DNA of 64,000 bases, from assembly GCA_003165595.1 (NCBI GenBank), contig PLWQ01000010.1, positions 1 through 64,000 on the forward strand, given 5' to 3'. Below the pieces are notes generated by a model. It searched no databases. It was not told the origin of the DNA and saw nothing but the letters and a program-made list of their open reading frames with translations. Source of the stretch: Fibrobacterota bacterium. Its GTDB lineage: Bacteria; Fibrobacterota; Chitinivibrionia; Chitinivibrionales; FEN-1185. Made by a program: the position numbers and the translations under genes. This document shows, one piece after another, positions 6,600 to 16,305 of the stretch. Each line of letters opens with the position of its first letter. Within the stretch, counting starts at the first letter, position 1.

Positions 6600-9377
6600 T
6601 CACCGTACCATGACGATGCGTTTGACATACTTGTATCCGCCGTCAAGGACGCAGCGGAAGAAGTACACGCCGTTGCCCTTTGTCATGCCCATGCGCGACG
6701 ACGGGCCCGGCAGAAGTCGGTGCCACCCGGCGGCCGCGAGCGAGCGCGGAACACCGGCGACGATCCTGCCCTGCGCGTCGAGAATTTGTATTTCAACGTT
6801 CGATTGCCTGCCGATAAACCAGCGGATCTCGCCGCCCACGGCGGCCGCGAAAATGTCCGGCGTCGCCGGCGAAAGGCCGCTGAGCCGTACAGGCTGTTGT
6901 AAAGCTACCTGCTGATCTGCGGCGACCGTGGTAAACGTGGCATTTCCCTGGCCCAGTCCGTCCGCAGTAGCGGTGATGGTGACCGTACCCGCATCGAATG
7001 AAGCCCGCACCGCAATTTTGCACATACCGCCTTCGGCGAGCAGATAGGGATCTCCCGGACTGCCTCCGTCGAAGTTGTCCGCGCCGCCTCGGTATATGCA
7101 AGGCCCGGAAACGCTGAAGTTGATCCTGTTGCTCGCGGTGGGGCACCAGATGCCGAGCGAGTCAACCACCGTGGCCAGGATAAAGGCGCAGTCTGAGCCA
7201 TTGGCCGTTATGTTGAATTTCTCGCCGTTTGGCTTGACAAGAGCTGGCTCAATGGTGAGCTGGACATGGTGCGGCGCGCCGGCCGTTTTCTTTTCGTCGA
7301 AGCAGACGACGTTGCCGAGCGAATCGAGCCCTTCGGCCCGCAGCGTGCCCGGTACCCACGTGATATTATCCCACCAGCACTGGTAGGGCAAAGACGTTGA
7401 CGTATTGGTCTTGTCGTCGCTTGTCGTGTTCCAGGGGTTGGGCGTTTTCTGGCCCAGGTCTGTGCCGTTAAGCAGGAGCCGTACTTTGGGGCAGTTGCTG
7501 AACGCGTTTACCCTCACCGTGCCCGATCGGTTCCAGTGATGCGCAAGGCATACGGAGGGTTTCACCGCATAGTCGATCCAGCATACCCTGTAGATATAGT
7601 AGAGCAGCTTGGGGATGCGGGAGAAATCCATGAGCGAGGTACCGAACGACCTGCCCAGGCCGGTTTCGCCGGGCGAATCCGCCATGTACCAGTGGGCAAG
7701 CCCGAACGTGTTCGCCTTGACGTCGTTTTTCCAGTTCTGCAGGTACTCGCCCGCAAACAAAAGTTCGTTGTCGTAGTCGAACCGCGCCGTCTTCGTGCCC
7801 CAGCCCTCCGCGCCCCACACGGGATAGGGCGTGCATTGCGTGGTCATTTTCATTCCTGCTTCGCAACCGGTGAGCGAGCACGACATGAGGTCGGATATGC
7901 CGTCGGTGCAGGCCTGCAGAATTCCTCTGTCGGATTGCGGGTGCTGTGTTATAGGGTCCCATTGCTTAGCAAGGTTCTTGAGCGTGAGGGAGAATCCCGG
8001 GCTGATGCCGGCATTGCTTACTTCCCATGCGAGAATGGAAGGGTTGTTCCTGTCCCGCACAATCATGTCCCTGTGGCACTCGCTCTTGAGCACGCATTTA
8101 TCTTCGGTTCCGGTCACGGTGCCGAACGACCCTTCGCCTTCGCCGCTGGGCTGGACGACCATGACCCCGAACGCGTCGGCCGCCGCCACCAGCTCAGGGC
8201 TGTGCGTGGAATGCCCCGGCCTCCAGAGCCTGCCGCCGCAGGCCGCTGCGAGCGACACGTCGCGCCACTGCTGCTCCTCGGGGATCGCGGTGCCGAGCGC
8301 CGGGTAGTCGTAGCGGCTGGCAACTCCCCACAGCAGGTGCTTGTGGCCGTTGATATAGGGGAAGTTCTTGTCCCAGGTGACCGTGCGTATGCCCAGCGGG
8401 CTCTCGAACACGTCCGTGGTTACGGTGCCGACTTTTACGATGTGATACACCTTATACAGATATGGTATTCCATAGAGACTGTTCGCCGGGTACCACAGGT
8501 GCGGGTTGGCGATGTCGCCGGACTGGTCGAACACGAAAGCGGAGTCTGCGGAAATAGCCTGGGAACTCTGTTTTGTCAAAACAACGGTGTTGTTTGCGTC
8601 AACGACCTTCGTAGTGAGGGAGACCGTCTGGACCGCACCGCTCTCGTTCTGCACATGGGTCATCATCCGAACCGTGGCGGAGGCGTCGGTGGCGGTCACC
8701 GTGCCTACGCAGGTGCCCCAGTTGTTGACAACCGAGTACACGTTGGCCGGGACATACACCTTGTCGGTGATGTGCATGTATACGGGACGGAACAGGCCGC
8801 CGGAGCCCTGGCCGAACCGAAAGGACCCGGAAAAGCCCGGGTCTTCAAAGAACACGCCGGAGCTGTTGCTCATGCGCACCGCGAGCACATTGTCGCCGCC
8901 GCCGAAGATTACCTTCCCCGTGACATCCACGATAAAGGGGATGAACCCGATCACGTGGGTGGCCTGAGGGTTTATCTTGCTGTTGCCGGGAATGAAGGTT
9001 CCGTTAATGTAGACCGCGGCGCCGATATGCGCCCCCTCGAATTCGATAAAGATTTTCCGCGATTCATAGGCGTTGTCGAGCGTGAAGTGCTTCCGGTACC
9101 AGGCCATGCCCGCGTATGCGCCGGTCACCCCGTCGGGCGAATTGACATAGGTGTCGTTTTCGTTCCAGCAGTAGGGTACACCCACCGTGGTCCAGCCGGC
9201 GTCGGAAAAGCCCGGCGCTTGCGCTCCCACCGGGTCGGATTTGATGAATTTCCAAGGTGTGACTCCCATGTTGATTTTCACCCGGTTGCTCTGCTCCGGG
9301 AAATAGGTCTCAGCATGACACGAAAAAGCGGCGATGGCCGCGGCAATCAGCATTGACATAAATGTTTTTGAAACCAC
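6600..9377 (-). CDS. Secreted glycoside hydrolase family 2-type protein (beta-galactosidase-like)
   Basis: 925 residues. The GTG start has a strong RBS (GGGGGAATC). The signal peptide covers 1-22. A GH2 sugar-binding jelly roll follows (about 30-205: WKFIKSDPVGAQAPGFSDAG, MAWYRKHFTLD), then an Ig-like domain (about 220-335) and a TIM barrel (about 340-600). Later Ig/Big-type domains and a C-terminal sorting tail (ending KYVKRIVMV) complete it. In the barrel, RNNPSILAWEVSNAG (446-460) aligns with the family motif HPSI..W..GNE. The usual acid/base Glu position is Ala456, while a Glu precedes it at 452. Substrate is unknown; a plant or algal galactoside is plausible. Confidence 0.85.
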   Translation of the reverse strand: MVSKTFMSMLIAAAIAAFSCHAETYFPEQSNRVKINMGVTPWKFIKSDPVGAQAPGFSDAGWTTVGVPYCWNENDTYVNSPDGVTGAYAGMAWYRKHFTLDNAYESRKIFIEFEGAHIGAAVYINGTFIPGNSKINPQATHVIGFIPFIVDVTGKVIFGGGDNVLAVRMSNSSGVFFEDPGFSGSFRFGQGSGGLFRPVYMHITDKVYVPANVYSVVNNWGTCVGTVTATDASATVRMMTHVQNESGAVQTVSLTTKVVDANNTVVLTKQSSQAISADSAFVFDQSGDIANPHLWYPANSLYGIPYLYKVYHIVKVGTVTTDVFESPLGIRTVTWDKNFPYINGHKHLLWGVASRYDYPALGTAIPEEQQWRDVSLAAACGGRLWRPGHSTHSPELVAAADAFGVMVVQPSGEGEGSFGTVTGTEDKCVLKSECHRDMIVRDRNNPSILAWEVSNAGISPGFSLTLKNLAKQWDPITQHPQSDRGILQACTDGISDLMSCSLTGCEAGMKMTTQCTPYPVWGAEGWGTKTARFDYDNELLFAGEYLQNWKNDVKANTFGLAHWYMADSPGETGLGRSFGTSLMDFSRIPKLLYYIYRVCWIDYAVKPSVCLAHHWNRSGTVRVNAFSNCPKVRLLLNGTDLGQKTPNPWNTTSDDKTNTSTSLPYQCWWDNITWVPGTLRAEGLDSLGNVVCFDEKKTAGAPHHVQLTIEPALVKPNGEKFNITANGSDCAFILATVVDSLGIWCPTASNRINFSVSGPCIYRGGADNFDGGSPGDPYLLAEGGMCKIAVRASFDAGTVTITATADGLGQGNATFTTVAADQQVALQQPVRLSGLSPATPDIFAAAVGGEIRWFIGRQSNVEIQILDAQGRIVAGVPRSLAAAGWHRLLPGPSSRMGMTKGNGVYFFRCVLDGGYKYVKRIVMVR

Positions 9378-9534
9378 GATTCCCCCTTCGAAACGATTAA
9401 GGGCAATTGGAGCAAAGAGCAGCGTGATAGTCCATTTCTTGTCAAATTTTTACTTTTGTTGCCCAAAGCGAGGACCCGCCTGCCGGGGCGTATCGCCTAA
9501 GACAGGGCCGAAAAACTCGAGAATGACTACCAAT

Positions 9535-9736
9535 CAAGAATTGAAGGACCCCGCCGCACCACGACTACGACTGCATGCGACACTACAGGAGTAGCCGCTC
9601 TTGCGAACCTGCGGGGACCGCGATTACAACCGGATGTACGCCCCAGTGAGCAGCCTGCAATCCTTCCATCCCTGTGGAAAAAGAAATTTTTGTATTCGCG
9701 CGCTAACCCCGAAGCACGCTTCGGGGTTAGCGCGCG
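9535..9736 (+). repeat. Full-length copy of ~200-bp dispersed repeat (ATTGAAGAACC family)
   Basis: The copy starts ATTGAAGGACCCC and continues through a roughly 120-bp core closely shared with 21604-21725. It then has CTTCCATCCCTGTGGAAAA, shared with the copy at 59377-59473. It ends in a near-perfect 19-bp hairpin at 9697-9736 (GCGCGCTAACCCCGAAG and its complement). No protein is encoded. The modular build (head, core, hairpin tail) resembles non-autonomous REP/BIME-like elements. Confidence 0.75.
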
Positions 9737-9926
9737 CTTTGGGAGTCAATATAGGCGAACAGGGGGCTCACGTCAACAGGGCAGGAAATTAAGTGTTATC
9801 AATTCGTGTAACTGTCATAAATGATGGCATTGGGCGGAAACCTCTTTGTTCACAAAGACGAGCAATAAATAATGCCGGAAGGGCCGTCTGGTGAGACGAC
9901 AAGGGACAATTCGAAGCGCCCGGCGC

Positions 9927-10433
9927 TCACGGACGCGTACCCATCGGGGCTGGTTGCGCTGCGCCGGGGACGTCCGGTTTTGCGAGTTCCTTCTTGTATA
10001 ATTGCATGAAGTCGGGGCCCAGGAGATTGCTGCTGAATTCGAACTTGTCAAGCACAAGACCCCTCGCAGCCGGACTGAAGTCGAACCGTATGTAGCCGGG
10101 GCCGGCCTCAAAGTCTCCTTCAAACTCCACTCGAATGATGCTGTCTTTGTCCGATACCGGGATAAATTCCACGTCGGAGATGCTGCCGCCCTTGACTGGT
10201 CCGAGCTTCCGGCGGAACATCCGGAGCATCACCGACAGACGGTGTTGTGCGGCCGCATCGAGGGTTTGTGCATTGCGTGTGCGCAGCATGGTTATTATCG
10301 AATCGTAGGCTGACGAGGAGTACAGCCTGCAAAACCGGTCGACCGTGGGTTGCGCCATTTCCCGGAATGTGGGTTTGGCGCAGGAGAACGCCAGCAGGAC
10401 TGCTGCAAAAATGAACGGTTTGACGGTTGTCAT
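9927..10433 (-). CDS. Small predicted lipoprotein, unknown function
   Basis: 168 residues from the ATG at 10433. The open frame extends to 10652, but that part has no export signal or RBS, whereas this start gives MTTVKPFIFAAVLLAFSC, a clear lipoprotein signal with the lipid-attachment Cys at 18. A GGAG lies about 10 bp upstream. The mature part has a helical N-terminal half (REMAQPTVDRFCRLYSS) and a beta-rich C-terminal half (DSIIRVEFEGDFEAGPGYIR). The shape recalls small DUF4878/NTF2-like domains, but I cannot assign a family. It is monocistronic, facing away from the tRNA-Cys gene. Confidence 0.65.
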   Translation of the reverse strand: MTTVKPFIFAAVLLAFSCAKPTFREMAQPTVDRFCRLYSSSAYDSIITMLRTRNAQTLDAAAQHRLSVMLRMFRRKLGPVKGGSISDVEFIPVSDKDSIIRVEFEGDFEAGPGYIRFDFSPAARGLVLDKFEFSSNLLGPDFMQLYKKELAKPDVPGAAQPAPMGTRP

Positions 10434-10777
10434 GAAGGCTAAGCTCCGGTTGGTAGTGGGTCCGCCGGCAAATTCCCATGAAAAATACCGCATCGGCGGG
10501 CCGATGTAAAGGCGGATTGCATACCCGTGCTTGCGTGCTGTGCCTTGGAGGTGATGCTGTCGGCTCTTGGCGAAGACCAGCGCATAACACGTGATGTTTT
10601 CTTGAAGAAAACACTTTTTTGTCAATCTTCTTGCACACATGGGCGCTCCCATACGATATTATGCTTGACTGCCGGTTCGACAGCCAACAGTCAAGGACGA
10701 CAGTCGAAAAGAACACGATCCAGTCTCAGCGGCAACCGGCATCGGCGGGCTGGCTCCAGCGTTCGATGACATCACTA

Positions 10778-10852
10778 GCCGCTATAGCCAAGTTTGGTAA
10801 AGGCCTCTGTTCGCAATACAGACAATCCCCAGTTCGAATCTGGGTAGCGGCT
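10778..10852 (+). tRNA. tRNA-Cys (GCA) with unusual C33
   Basis: The acceptor stem GCCGCTA/TAGCGGC pairs perfectly with discriminator U73, a CysRS identity base. D-arm GCC...GGC. Anticodon stem TCTGT/ACAGA encloses loop TCGCAAT, giving anticodon GCA. The T-arm CCCAG-TTCGAAT-CTGGG is perfect. Position 33 is C instead of the nearly universal U, and CCA is not encoded. Fold and U73 support tRNA-Cys; the C33 is odd enough to question normal decoding. Confidence 0.8.
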
Positions 10853-11026
10853 CTTTAATTCGTTATCGTTAGATTGGCCGAAATCCCTTCGGGAGTTTTG
10901 TCGCTGCCGCTTGGGCAAGGGTAAGGTAGTGCAGCGTTTTCAGCACTGAGACACTTATGTCTTTTGTCCTTCGGGCGTGGTTCTCGGCCTTTGGCTGTGT
11001 ATGTCTATTGCTTAAGGAGCCTGCCA

Positions 11027-12166
11027 ATGAAAAGAACATCGGGTAGTGCGGGTCCGTGTCTTCTCGCCTTGCTTTGTGCAATGACTATTTGGGCAGGGCA
11101 AGAGAAAGAATCTCAATGTCTGAGCGCCGATTGCCTTTCGGGCTGGGGACGGGTCAATCCGCCGGACAGCAATGGGAATATCTCAGCTTTGGCTGTCTTT
11201 TCCCCGGGGCTCATTGTCGTGGGAAACGACAGCGGCATATGGCGCACCAACTTTTCGTACGTGTACAGCAATCTTAGTTGGTCGCGCTTGTCCAATATCC
11301 GCGCAACGTGCCTTGTCACCGATTCGTTGGGCAGCACCGTTTTTGCCGGCACAAATGGACTCGGTCTGCTTAAGATCAGCAACGGAGCCAGAACCGGCAC
11401 CGGGTTGACAAACATGTATGTGAGGGCTCTCACAAGGGATACCAGAGGCTTTCTTTACGTAATTTCCAGTCCCACCGCAAACGGCAACTACACAGTGTCG
11501 TGTTCTTTTGACAGCGGAAGAGCATGGATAGGGATTGGAAAACCGACTTCCGTCCCTCCCGTATCCGCGACAGCACTGGCGGTTGATACAAGCAACAATC
11601 TTCTTGCAGGCACAAGCAGGGGGGTCTTTCGCTATGTTGGCGGATACTGGGACAGCGTTAATACCGGAACCGCAATGTTGCCCGACAGCCAGATCACAGC
11701 TCTTGCAGTCGGCCTGGATTCCCGCATCTTTGTCGGAACCAACTACGGAGCATATTTCTCTGTGGATCATGGCTGGAGTTGGGTTCAGCTCGGAGGCCCC
11801 GGATTGCCAAACCACATAACTGCTTTGGGCGTCGGCACTCCCGGAGCAATGATGCCGGTCGTGGGAACCGATACGGGGCTCTACGAATATGCAGCTTCAA
11901 CGCAGGCTGTGACGAGAGACAAACAGGTTTTTTCGGCAATTTCAAAAGGACATTCCCTGAGGTTTTCTGTTGGCAAACAGGAATTGGTCGACCTGAGACT
12001 GTACGATGCAAGAGGCATCGAACGGATGCGACCGCTGCACCAGGAGGTTGCGTCCGGGACGCATGAGGTGTCGTGGGGCACATTGCCGGAGGGCGTCTAT
12101 TTTTGCCGGCTCAGAGTCGGGGCCGCCGCTCTTGAGGTAAGGAAGATCGTCGTTCTGCAACAGTAG
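11027..12166 (+). CDS. Secreted beta-propeller (BNR/two-component-propeller-like) protein with sorting tail
   Basis: The start is the ATG at 11027, with AAGGAG 8 bp upstream; the frame opens earlier but without a signal. 379 residues: signal peptide to about 25, then five to six repeats of the type ALAVDTSNNLLAGTSRGVFR, each ending in a G-T-x-x-G-x-F pattern and some with an Asp-box-like segment (SFDSGRAWIGIG, SVDHGWSWVQLG). This indicates a beta-propeller. The final 75 residues (RFSVGKQELVDLRLYDARGI ... GVYFCRLRV) form the secretion tail. A binding or sensing surface protein is likely; no catalytic residues are evident. Confidence 0.75.
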   Translation: MKRTSGSAGPCLLALLCAMTIWAGQEKESQCLSADCLSGWGRVNPPDSNGNISALAVFSPGLIVVGNDSGIWRTNFSYVYSNLSWSRLSNIRATCLVTDSLGSTVFAGTNGLGLLKISNGARTGTGLTNMYVRALTRDTRGFLYVISSPTANGNYTVSCSFDSGRAWIGIGKPTSVPPVSATALAVDTSNNLLAGTSRGVFRYVGGYWDSVNTGTAMLPDSQITALAVGLDSRIFVGTNYGAYFSVDHGWSWVQLGGPGLPNHITALGVGTPGAMMPVVGTDTGLYEYAASTQAVTRDKQVFSAISKGHSLRFSVGKQELVDLRLYDARGIERMRPLHQEVASGTHEVSWGTLPEGVYFCRLRVGAAALEVRKIVVLQQ

Positions 12167-12187
12167 ACGGGAAAGGCTCGCTATCAT

Positions 12188-13999
12188 ATGAAAACACTGG
12201 GCACACTACTTGCAGTTCTGGTGATGATATTGGGCGACGCTGCCGCCACCTGTATTCCGCCGTCAATTTTGCTCCAGCCTGCAAGTCAAACCGTCGTGGT
12301 CGGCTCCACAGTCACCTTTACCGTTGCGGCAACCGGAACTCCTCCGCTCAGCTACTTGTGGTTCAGGAACGGCACGCTTGTGGGCGGCGGGTTACCTTCC
12401 TATACAACACCGGCGGCCAAGACCACCGATAGGGGACCATTCAAGATCTATTGCATTGTGACGGATTCTTGTGGAAGCGTCCAGTCGAGTAATGCGATTC
12501 TCACGGTTTCTTGCGGCCCGTTTTCGATAACCACTCAGCCCGCAAGTCAAACTGTCAGGGGAAGATCATCAACTTTTGATACGGCGGTGATCGTGTCCTT
12601 CTCAGTTGTCGCCGCAGGCGTGGAACCGTTGACGTATCAGTGGCAAACCAGCGATTGTAATGGTTTAACCTGGGTAATTGCACAGGATGGTTTCGATACC
12701 GCCTGCTGCTACCAAGGAGCAACGACCCCTACATTTACGACGCCGGAAATAACCACCAAGTATGACGGTTATCTCATCCGGTGTATCGTGAAGGACGCCT
12801 GCGGAACCGCCGATACCTCGCAGGCAGCAAGACTAACCGTGACCACCGACACATGTATTTGGGCCACTTCTCAGCCCAGAGACCGGTATGTCAAGGTTGG
12901 AGACACGGCAACGTTTTCGGTCTCGGCCGCCGGCGCCTTGCCGCGGACGTTGCAGTGGTTCCAGCGCTCCGATTTGGTGCCGTACGGCGGGTCGACAGCC
13001 GCGTCGATTCAAGGGGCTACATCAGGCTCCTACACAGCAACTGCAACCTCAATGATGCTGGACACCGCAACCGGATTCTATTGCATGGTGAGCGGGCCAT
13101 GCGGCTCCCCGGTGCAAATGTGGGCAGGGTATCTCTATGCGATTCCGTGCGCGCCAACAACACCCAATCCTCCCAACGGCGCCGCAAATGAATCCCAGGA
13201 TCCTGTGCTGGGATGGAGCGCACCCGGGGCAAAAGTTTGCACACTGCAGGTGTCAACCGCCAAGGATTTTTCATCAAACGATTCCATCTTTACGGTTATT
13301 GGTACGGACCAGCCGTTGTCTCTGTCGGTCAACACGACTTATTATTGGCGTGTCAACGCCTCAAACCAAAACGGTTCCAGCGGATACTCGGCAACCTGGA
13401 GCTTTACAACCGCGCTTTGGCCTCCGGCCGCGCCCATCCTCATGAGGCCCGCCTACGGGGAGCCCGGCGTGAATCCCACTCCGACGCTTGCCTGGACCTC
13501 CGTAAAGAACGCGTCGGCGTACCGTGCGCAGGTGTCAACCATCAACGATTTCTCCACGATTCTTTTTGATGATTCCGCTTTGACCGCCGATTCGGTGAAG
13601 CCTGGAACCCTTGCCAACGACAGCACCTACTACTGGCGGGTTTGTGCAAGGGATGCCGCAGGAACAGGTCCATGGTCGCTTGTTTCGCGATTTGCAGTTG
13701 CCTCCACGGCTTCCCGGTGGGCCGGAATTTCGGGGATCCATCAACTAAGAGTATTTTTCTCGCCGCGATCTTCAACGAGCGATCTCATGATAGCGATCCC
13801 CGAAAGTTATCTTCCGGAAACCGAAGTCACGCTCAGTACAATCGCCGGCAAAATCGTGGGCCAGTGGCGACTCCTGGGTACCGGGCTGCATCGAATATCG
13901 ATTGGCGGCCATGCGCAGGTGACGGGAGTCTGTTTTTGCAGAATAACAAATGGAAATAACAGTGTGGTTCGGAAATTGCCTGCTTTGAGTTTGCATTGA
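12188..13999 (+). CDS. Secreted multi-Ig/FN3 surface protein with sorting tail
   Basis: 603 residues; GAAAGG lies upstream of the ATG. After a signal peptide (1-21) come three Ig-like domains. The first two begin with PASQTV (about 31 and 118) and the third with QPRDRYVKVGDTATFSVSA (about 228); all carry the W..........A.......Y.C.V pattern. Two FN3-like modules follow (about 330-410 and 418-505) with the characteristic TYYWRV. The C-terminal 95 residues end in a sorting-type tail. It is 21 bp downstream of the propeller gene and probably cotranscribed. Likely an adhesin or scaffold; binding partner unknown. Confidence 0.8.
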   Translation: MKTLGTLLAVLVMILGDAAATCIPPSILLQPASQTVVVGSTVTFTVAATGTPPLSYLWFRNGTLVGGGLPSYTTPAAKTTDRGPFKIYCIVTDSCGSVQSSNAILTVSCGPFSITTQPASQTVRGRSSTFDTAVIVSFSVVAAGVEPLTYQWQTSDCNGLTWVIAQDGFDTACCYQGATTPTFTTPEITTKYDGYLIRCIVKDACGTADTSQAARLTVTTDTCIWATSQPRDRYVKVGDTATFSVSAAGALPRTLQWFQRSDLVPYGGSTAASIQGATSGSYTATATSMMLDTATGFYCMVSGPCGSPVQMWAGYLYAIPCAPTTPNPPNGAANESQDPVLGWSAPGAKVCTLQVSTAKDFSSNDSIFTVIGTDQPLSLSVNTTYYWRVNASNQNGSSGYSATWSFTTALWPPAAPILMRPAYGEPGVNPTPTLAWTSVKNASAYRAQVSTINDFSTILFDDSALTADSVKPGTLANDSTYYWRVCARDAAGTGPWSLVSRFAVASTASRWAGISGIHQLRVFFSPRSSTSDLMIAIPESYLPETEVTLSTIAGKIVGQWRLLGTGLHRISIGGHAQVTGVCFCRITNGNNSVVRKLPALSLH

Positions 14000-14118
14000 T
14001 CTTGCCAAGACATCGATTGCCGCATTCTTTCCGCAGCATTTGTATCGGCTGAACCGTATCGCCGGATCCGGGCACGGCTGTTGCTCCGTATTTATAGAAA
14101 CCACAACAAGGGGCATTC

Positions 14119-15000
14119 ATGAACCGTTCAATACTTGTCCTGATCGGCCTGGCTCTGTCGGTTTTCGCCGAATCGCCGCCGGACTCGCTAAAAGACCATA
14201 TCACCGCGGGCAAAGATTGCGATTCCTTCAGCTACGTTGCGGGAAACGGTACCCGATTCCGGGCCGAGCTTCCCAAGAGCCGCCTGCCAACCGATTATAC
14301 TCCCATCGGGTTTGTGCGTCAGCCATCGTTTGTGCGCGGAGCCGGCACGCTTAACAAAGGAGAGCATTCGTTCGTGCTGTATTCCGACGGCGACCTTATT
14401 CCGCAGCCCACAATGCTGGGATACCGATACGGGATATTTTATTGGTGGGACATCGGGTACGACGTAGGCGCCAACGCCGGCGTCTTCCAGACGTTTGTCC
14501 GCACGCGCATGGAGAACCTCAAGACCCGGAAATCGGAGGCCTTTTTCTGGTCCAACGAATGGAGCGCCGGATACAAGATCCACGATATCGCGTTGCGCGA
14601 CAACGTGCGGTTCGACGACAAGTCGCTGGTGGGAACCTTTGATAACTCGCTTGCCTATCGGATGGGACCGGCGCGTCGCGCGTCGATTTATCTGCTGAAC
14701 GAGCTGTATGTCGACTACGACCTTCATTCGCCGCGGCGCCAGACCGATTACTATGTGATGCCCGCGATACTCGGGTTTGAGGCCATGGTTGGAAATCACG
14801 CGAGCTTCTTCGCCGAACTTGGCGCAGCGTACAGTATCAACGGCACGCAGTTCGCCGACGGCAGCAAATTGTACGACAAGACATGGTTCCCGACATTCAG
14901 GATCGGTACTGCTTTACGGACCGGAAGCTCCACCGCAATCTATTACACCCGCGAAACCAAACCCCTGTCGCGCGGAAAACAGCCCAAGCCGGTGTATTAG
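14119..15000 (+). CDS. Exported protein, probable outer-membrane barrel, unknown function
   Basis: 293 residues. Signal peptide MNRSILVLIGLALSVFAE. The rest alternates hydrophobic and polar residues in strands (GIFYWWDIGYDVGANAGVFQ, ARRASIYLLNELYVDYDL, FRIGTALRTGSSTAIYYT) with charged turns, as in beta-barrel porin-like proteins. The end (GKQPKPVY) is not a sorting tail. No family recognised. Confidence 0.6.
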   Translation: MNRSILVLIGLALSVFAESPPDSLKDHITAGKDCDSFSYVAGNGTRFRAELPKSRLPTDYTPIGFVRQPSFVRGAGTLNKGEHSFVLYSDGDLIPQPTMLGYRYGIFYWWDIGYDVGANAGVFQTFVRTRMENLKTRKSEAFFWSNEWSAGYKIHDIALRDNVRFDDKSLVGTFDNSLAYRMGPARRASIYLLNELYVDYDLHSPRRQTDYYVMPAILGFEAMVGNHASFFAELGAAYSINGTQFADGSKLYDKTWFPTFRIGTALRTGSSTAIYYTRETKPLSRGKQPKPVY

Positions 15001-15213
15001 TCCTTCTGCGGAAGCAGAGACCGTGCCGGGAGAGAAATAAGATTTGCGCGGGCCGGGGTAGCGCCCGATCCAGAACCATTCCTGCTTGTCATGACTAAAC
15101 ACTTGATTTGAAGGGCCGTAAAGCACAATTGGCCTGTTTGGACACAAGTTCCTCCGGCTGATATATTTTTTCCCCAGAGGTACCTTGTTTCACCACCTTC
15201 CCGGAGACCATGC

Positions 15214-16287
15214 ATGAAAAAGTCCGATCCCATTTCCCGCCGAAATTTCCTGTCTTCCGCCGCAACAGGAGCGGGTACGCTTCTTGCCGCCGGCGCACTG
15301 CCCGTACTTGCAACCGAGGAGAAAAGCGGCTGGTTTGACAAAAAGCAAATCAACCCGAACATAGACAACTTGCGCGTCGTAAGCTGCTGTGACCCGAAGA
15401 TGATTTCCGCCGATCCCCGCAAATGGGACATGGCGTCACAGAATGCGCCGGTTATCGCCGAGCGCGTTCAGGCAAACATGGACGCTCTGGCATGCGGCCT
15501 GGCGCAGAAGAAAACCGCCCATGAAGCCTGGGGGAGCATTTTCCGCAAGCCCGCCTCCAAGGAGTGGCAGGATGTCAAGGTCGCGATCAAGCTCAATTGT
15601 CTCGGCGACAACCACCCGAGAGTCGCTGTCGTCAACTCCGTGTGCCGGGCGCTTGTGTCGCTTGGCATAGCGCCCGGCAACATCGTTCTCTACGACGGCG
15701 TCGGAAACGCCGGACCCCTCTACCGGTCTCTTGTAGGCTCCGGTATCGTGTCGGGCGTGGCGGTGAGCGACAAGAATGAATTGCTCGGCGGAACGACCTC
15801 TACGCAGGTCCCGAAGCCGCACGCCGGCTCGTTCAAATGCACGGCCGCGATTGCAAACGGGACCATCGACATTCTGGTGAATATCGCGGTCAATAAGGGA
15901 ACGCCGATTGCCGGCATGACCATGACAATGAAGAACCATGCCGGCACGTTTGAGCCCATGCCGATCCATTTGGGCGGCGGGCTCAACTACATTATCGCAT
16001 TCAGCAAGTCGGAAGCGCTGCTCGGAGGCGATCCGGTACGGCAGCAGCTGTGCATTGTGGACTCCATCTGGGCCAACACGGGAGGACCTTTCGGAGTACC
16101 CAACAAACGGCCGTGTATGCTGGCCATGGGAGCCTTTTCCCCCGCGGTTGACTATGTTATGGCCAGGCGGGTCCGGGAGCCGCTTATGGGTTGCAAGCAC
16201 CCGCCGGAGCTCAGCAAGATCATGTCCGAATTCGGCTACGCGAATTTCGAGACGTTGGACATGGTGAAAGTTGAGCCTCCGGCCTAG
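15214..16287 (+). CDS. Tat-exported DUF362 protein
   Basis: 357 residues with an RBS (GGAGACCATGC). The N-terminus SRRNFLSSAATGAGTLLAAG is a classical twin-arginine signal (RRNFL), so the protein is exported folded, usually with a bound cofactor. The mature part matches the DUF362 family: VKVAIKLNCLG, the NIVLYDGVGNAG block, the DILVNIAVNKGTPIAGMTMT block with the conserved KNH, and a Cys near residues 58-59. Some DUF362 proteins bind Fe-S clusters, but the clustered CxxC ferredoxin motifs are absent here. Function unknown. It is followed 18 bp later by a DUF6599-like gene, and a second DUF362 protein lies at 36004-37881. Confidence 0.8.
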   Translation: MKKSDPISRRNFLSSAATGAGTLLAAGALPVLATEEKSGWFDKKQINPNIDNLRVVSCCDPKMISADPRKWDMASQNAPVIAERVQANMDALACGLAQKKTAHEAWGSIFRKPASKEWQDVKVAIKLNCLGDNHPRVAVVNSVCRALVSLGIAPGNIVLYDGVGNAGPLYRSLVGSGIVSGVAVSDKNELLGGTTSTQVPKPHAGSFKCTAAIANGTIDILVNIAVNKGTPIAGMTMTMKNHAGTFEPMPIHLGGGLNYIIAFSKSEALLGGDPVRQQLCIVDSIWANTGGPFGVPNKRPCMLAMGAFSPAVDYVMARRVREPLMGCKHPPELSKIMSEFGYANFETLDMVKVEPPA

Positions 16288-16305
16288 AAGAAAAAGGGGA
16301 GAAGT

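Noticed and set aside
7536-9356. Long plus-strand frame of 606 codons opposite the GH2 gene
   Set aside because: It is an antisense shadow in GC-rich coding DNA: no RBS, no recognisable domain, while the minus strand gives a coherent GH2 protein.
9697-9736. Long perfect hairpin as a transcription terminator
   Set aside because: No T-run follows on either strand, and the hairpin is the tail of a dispersed repeat also seen at 59377.
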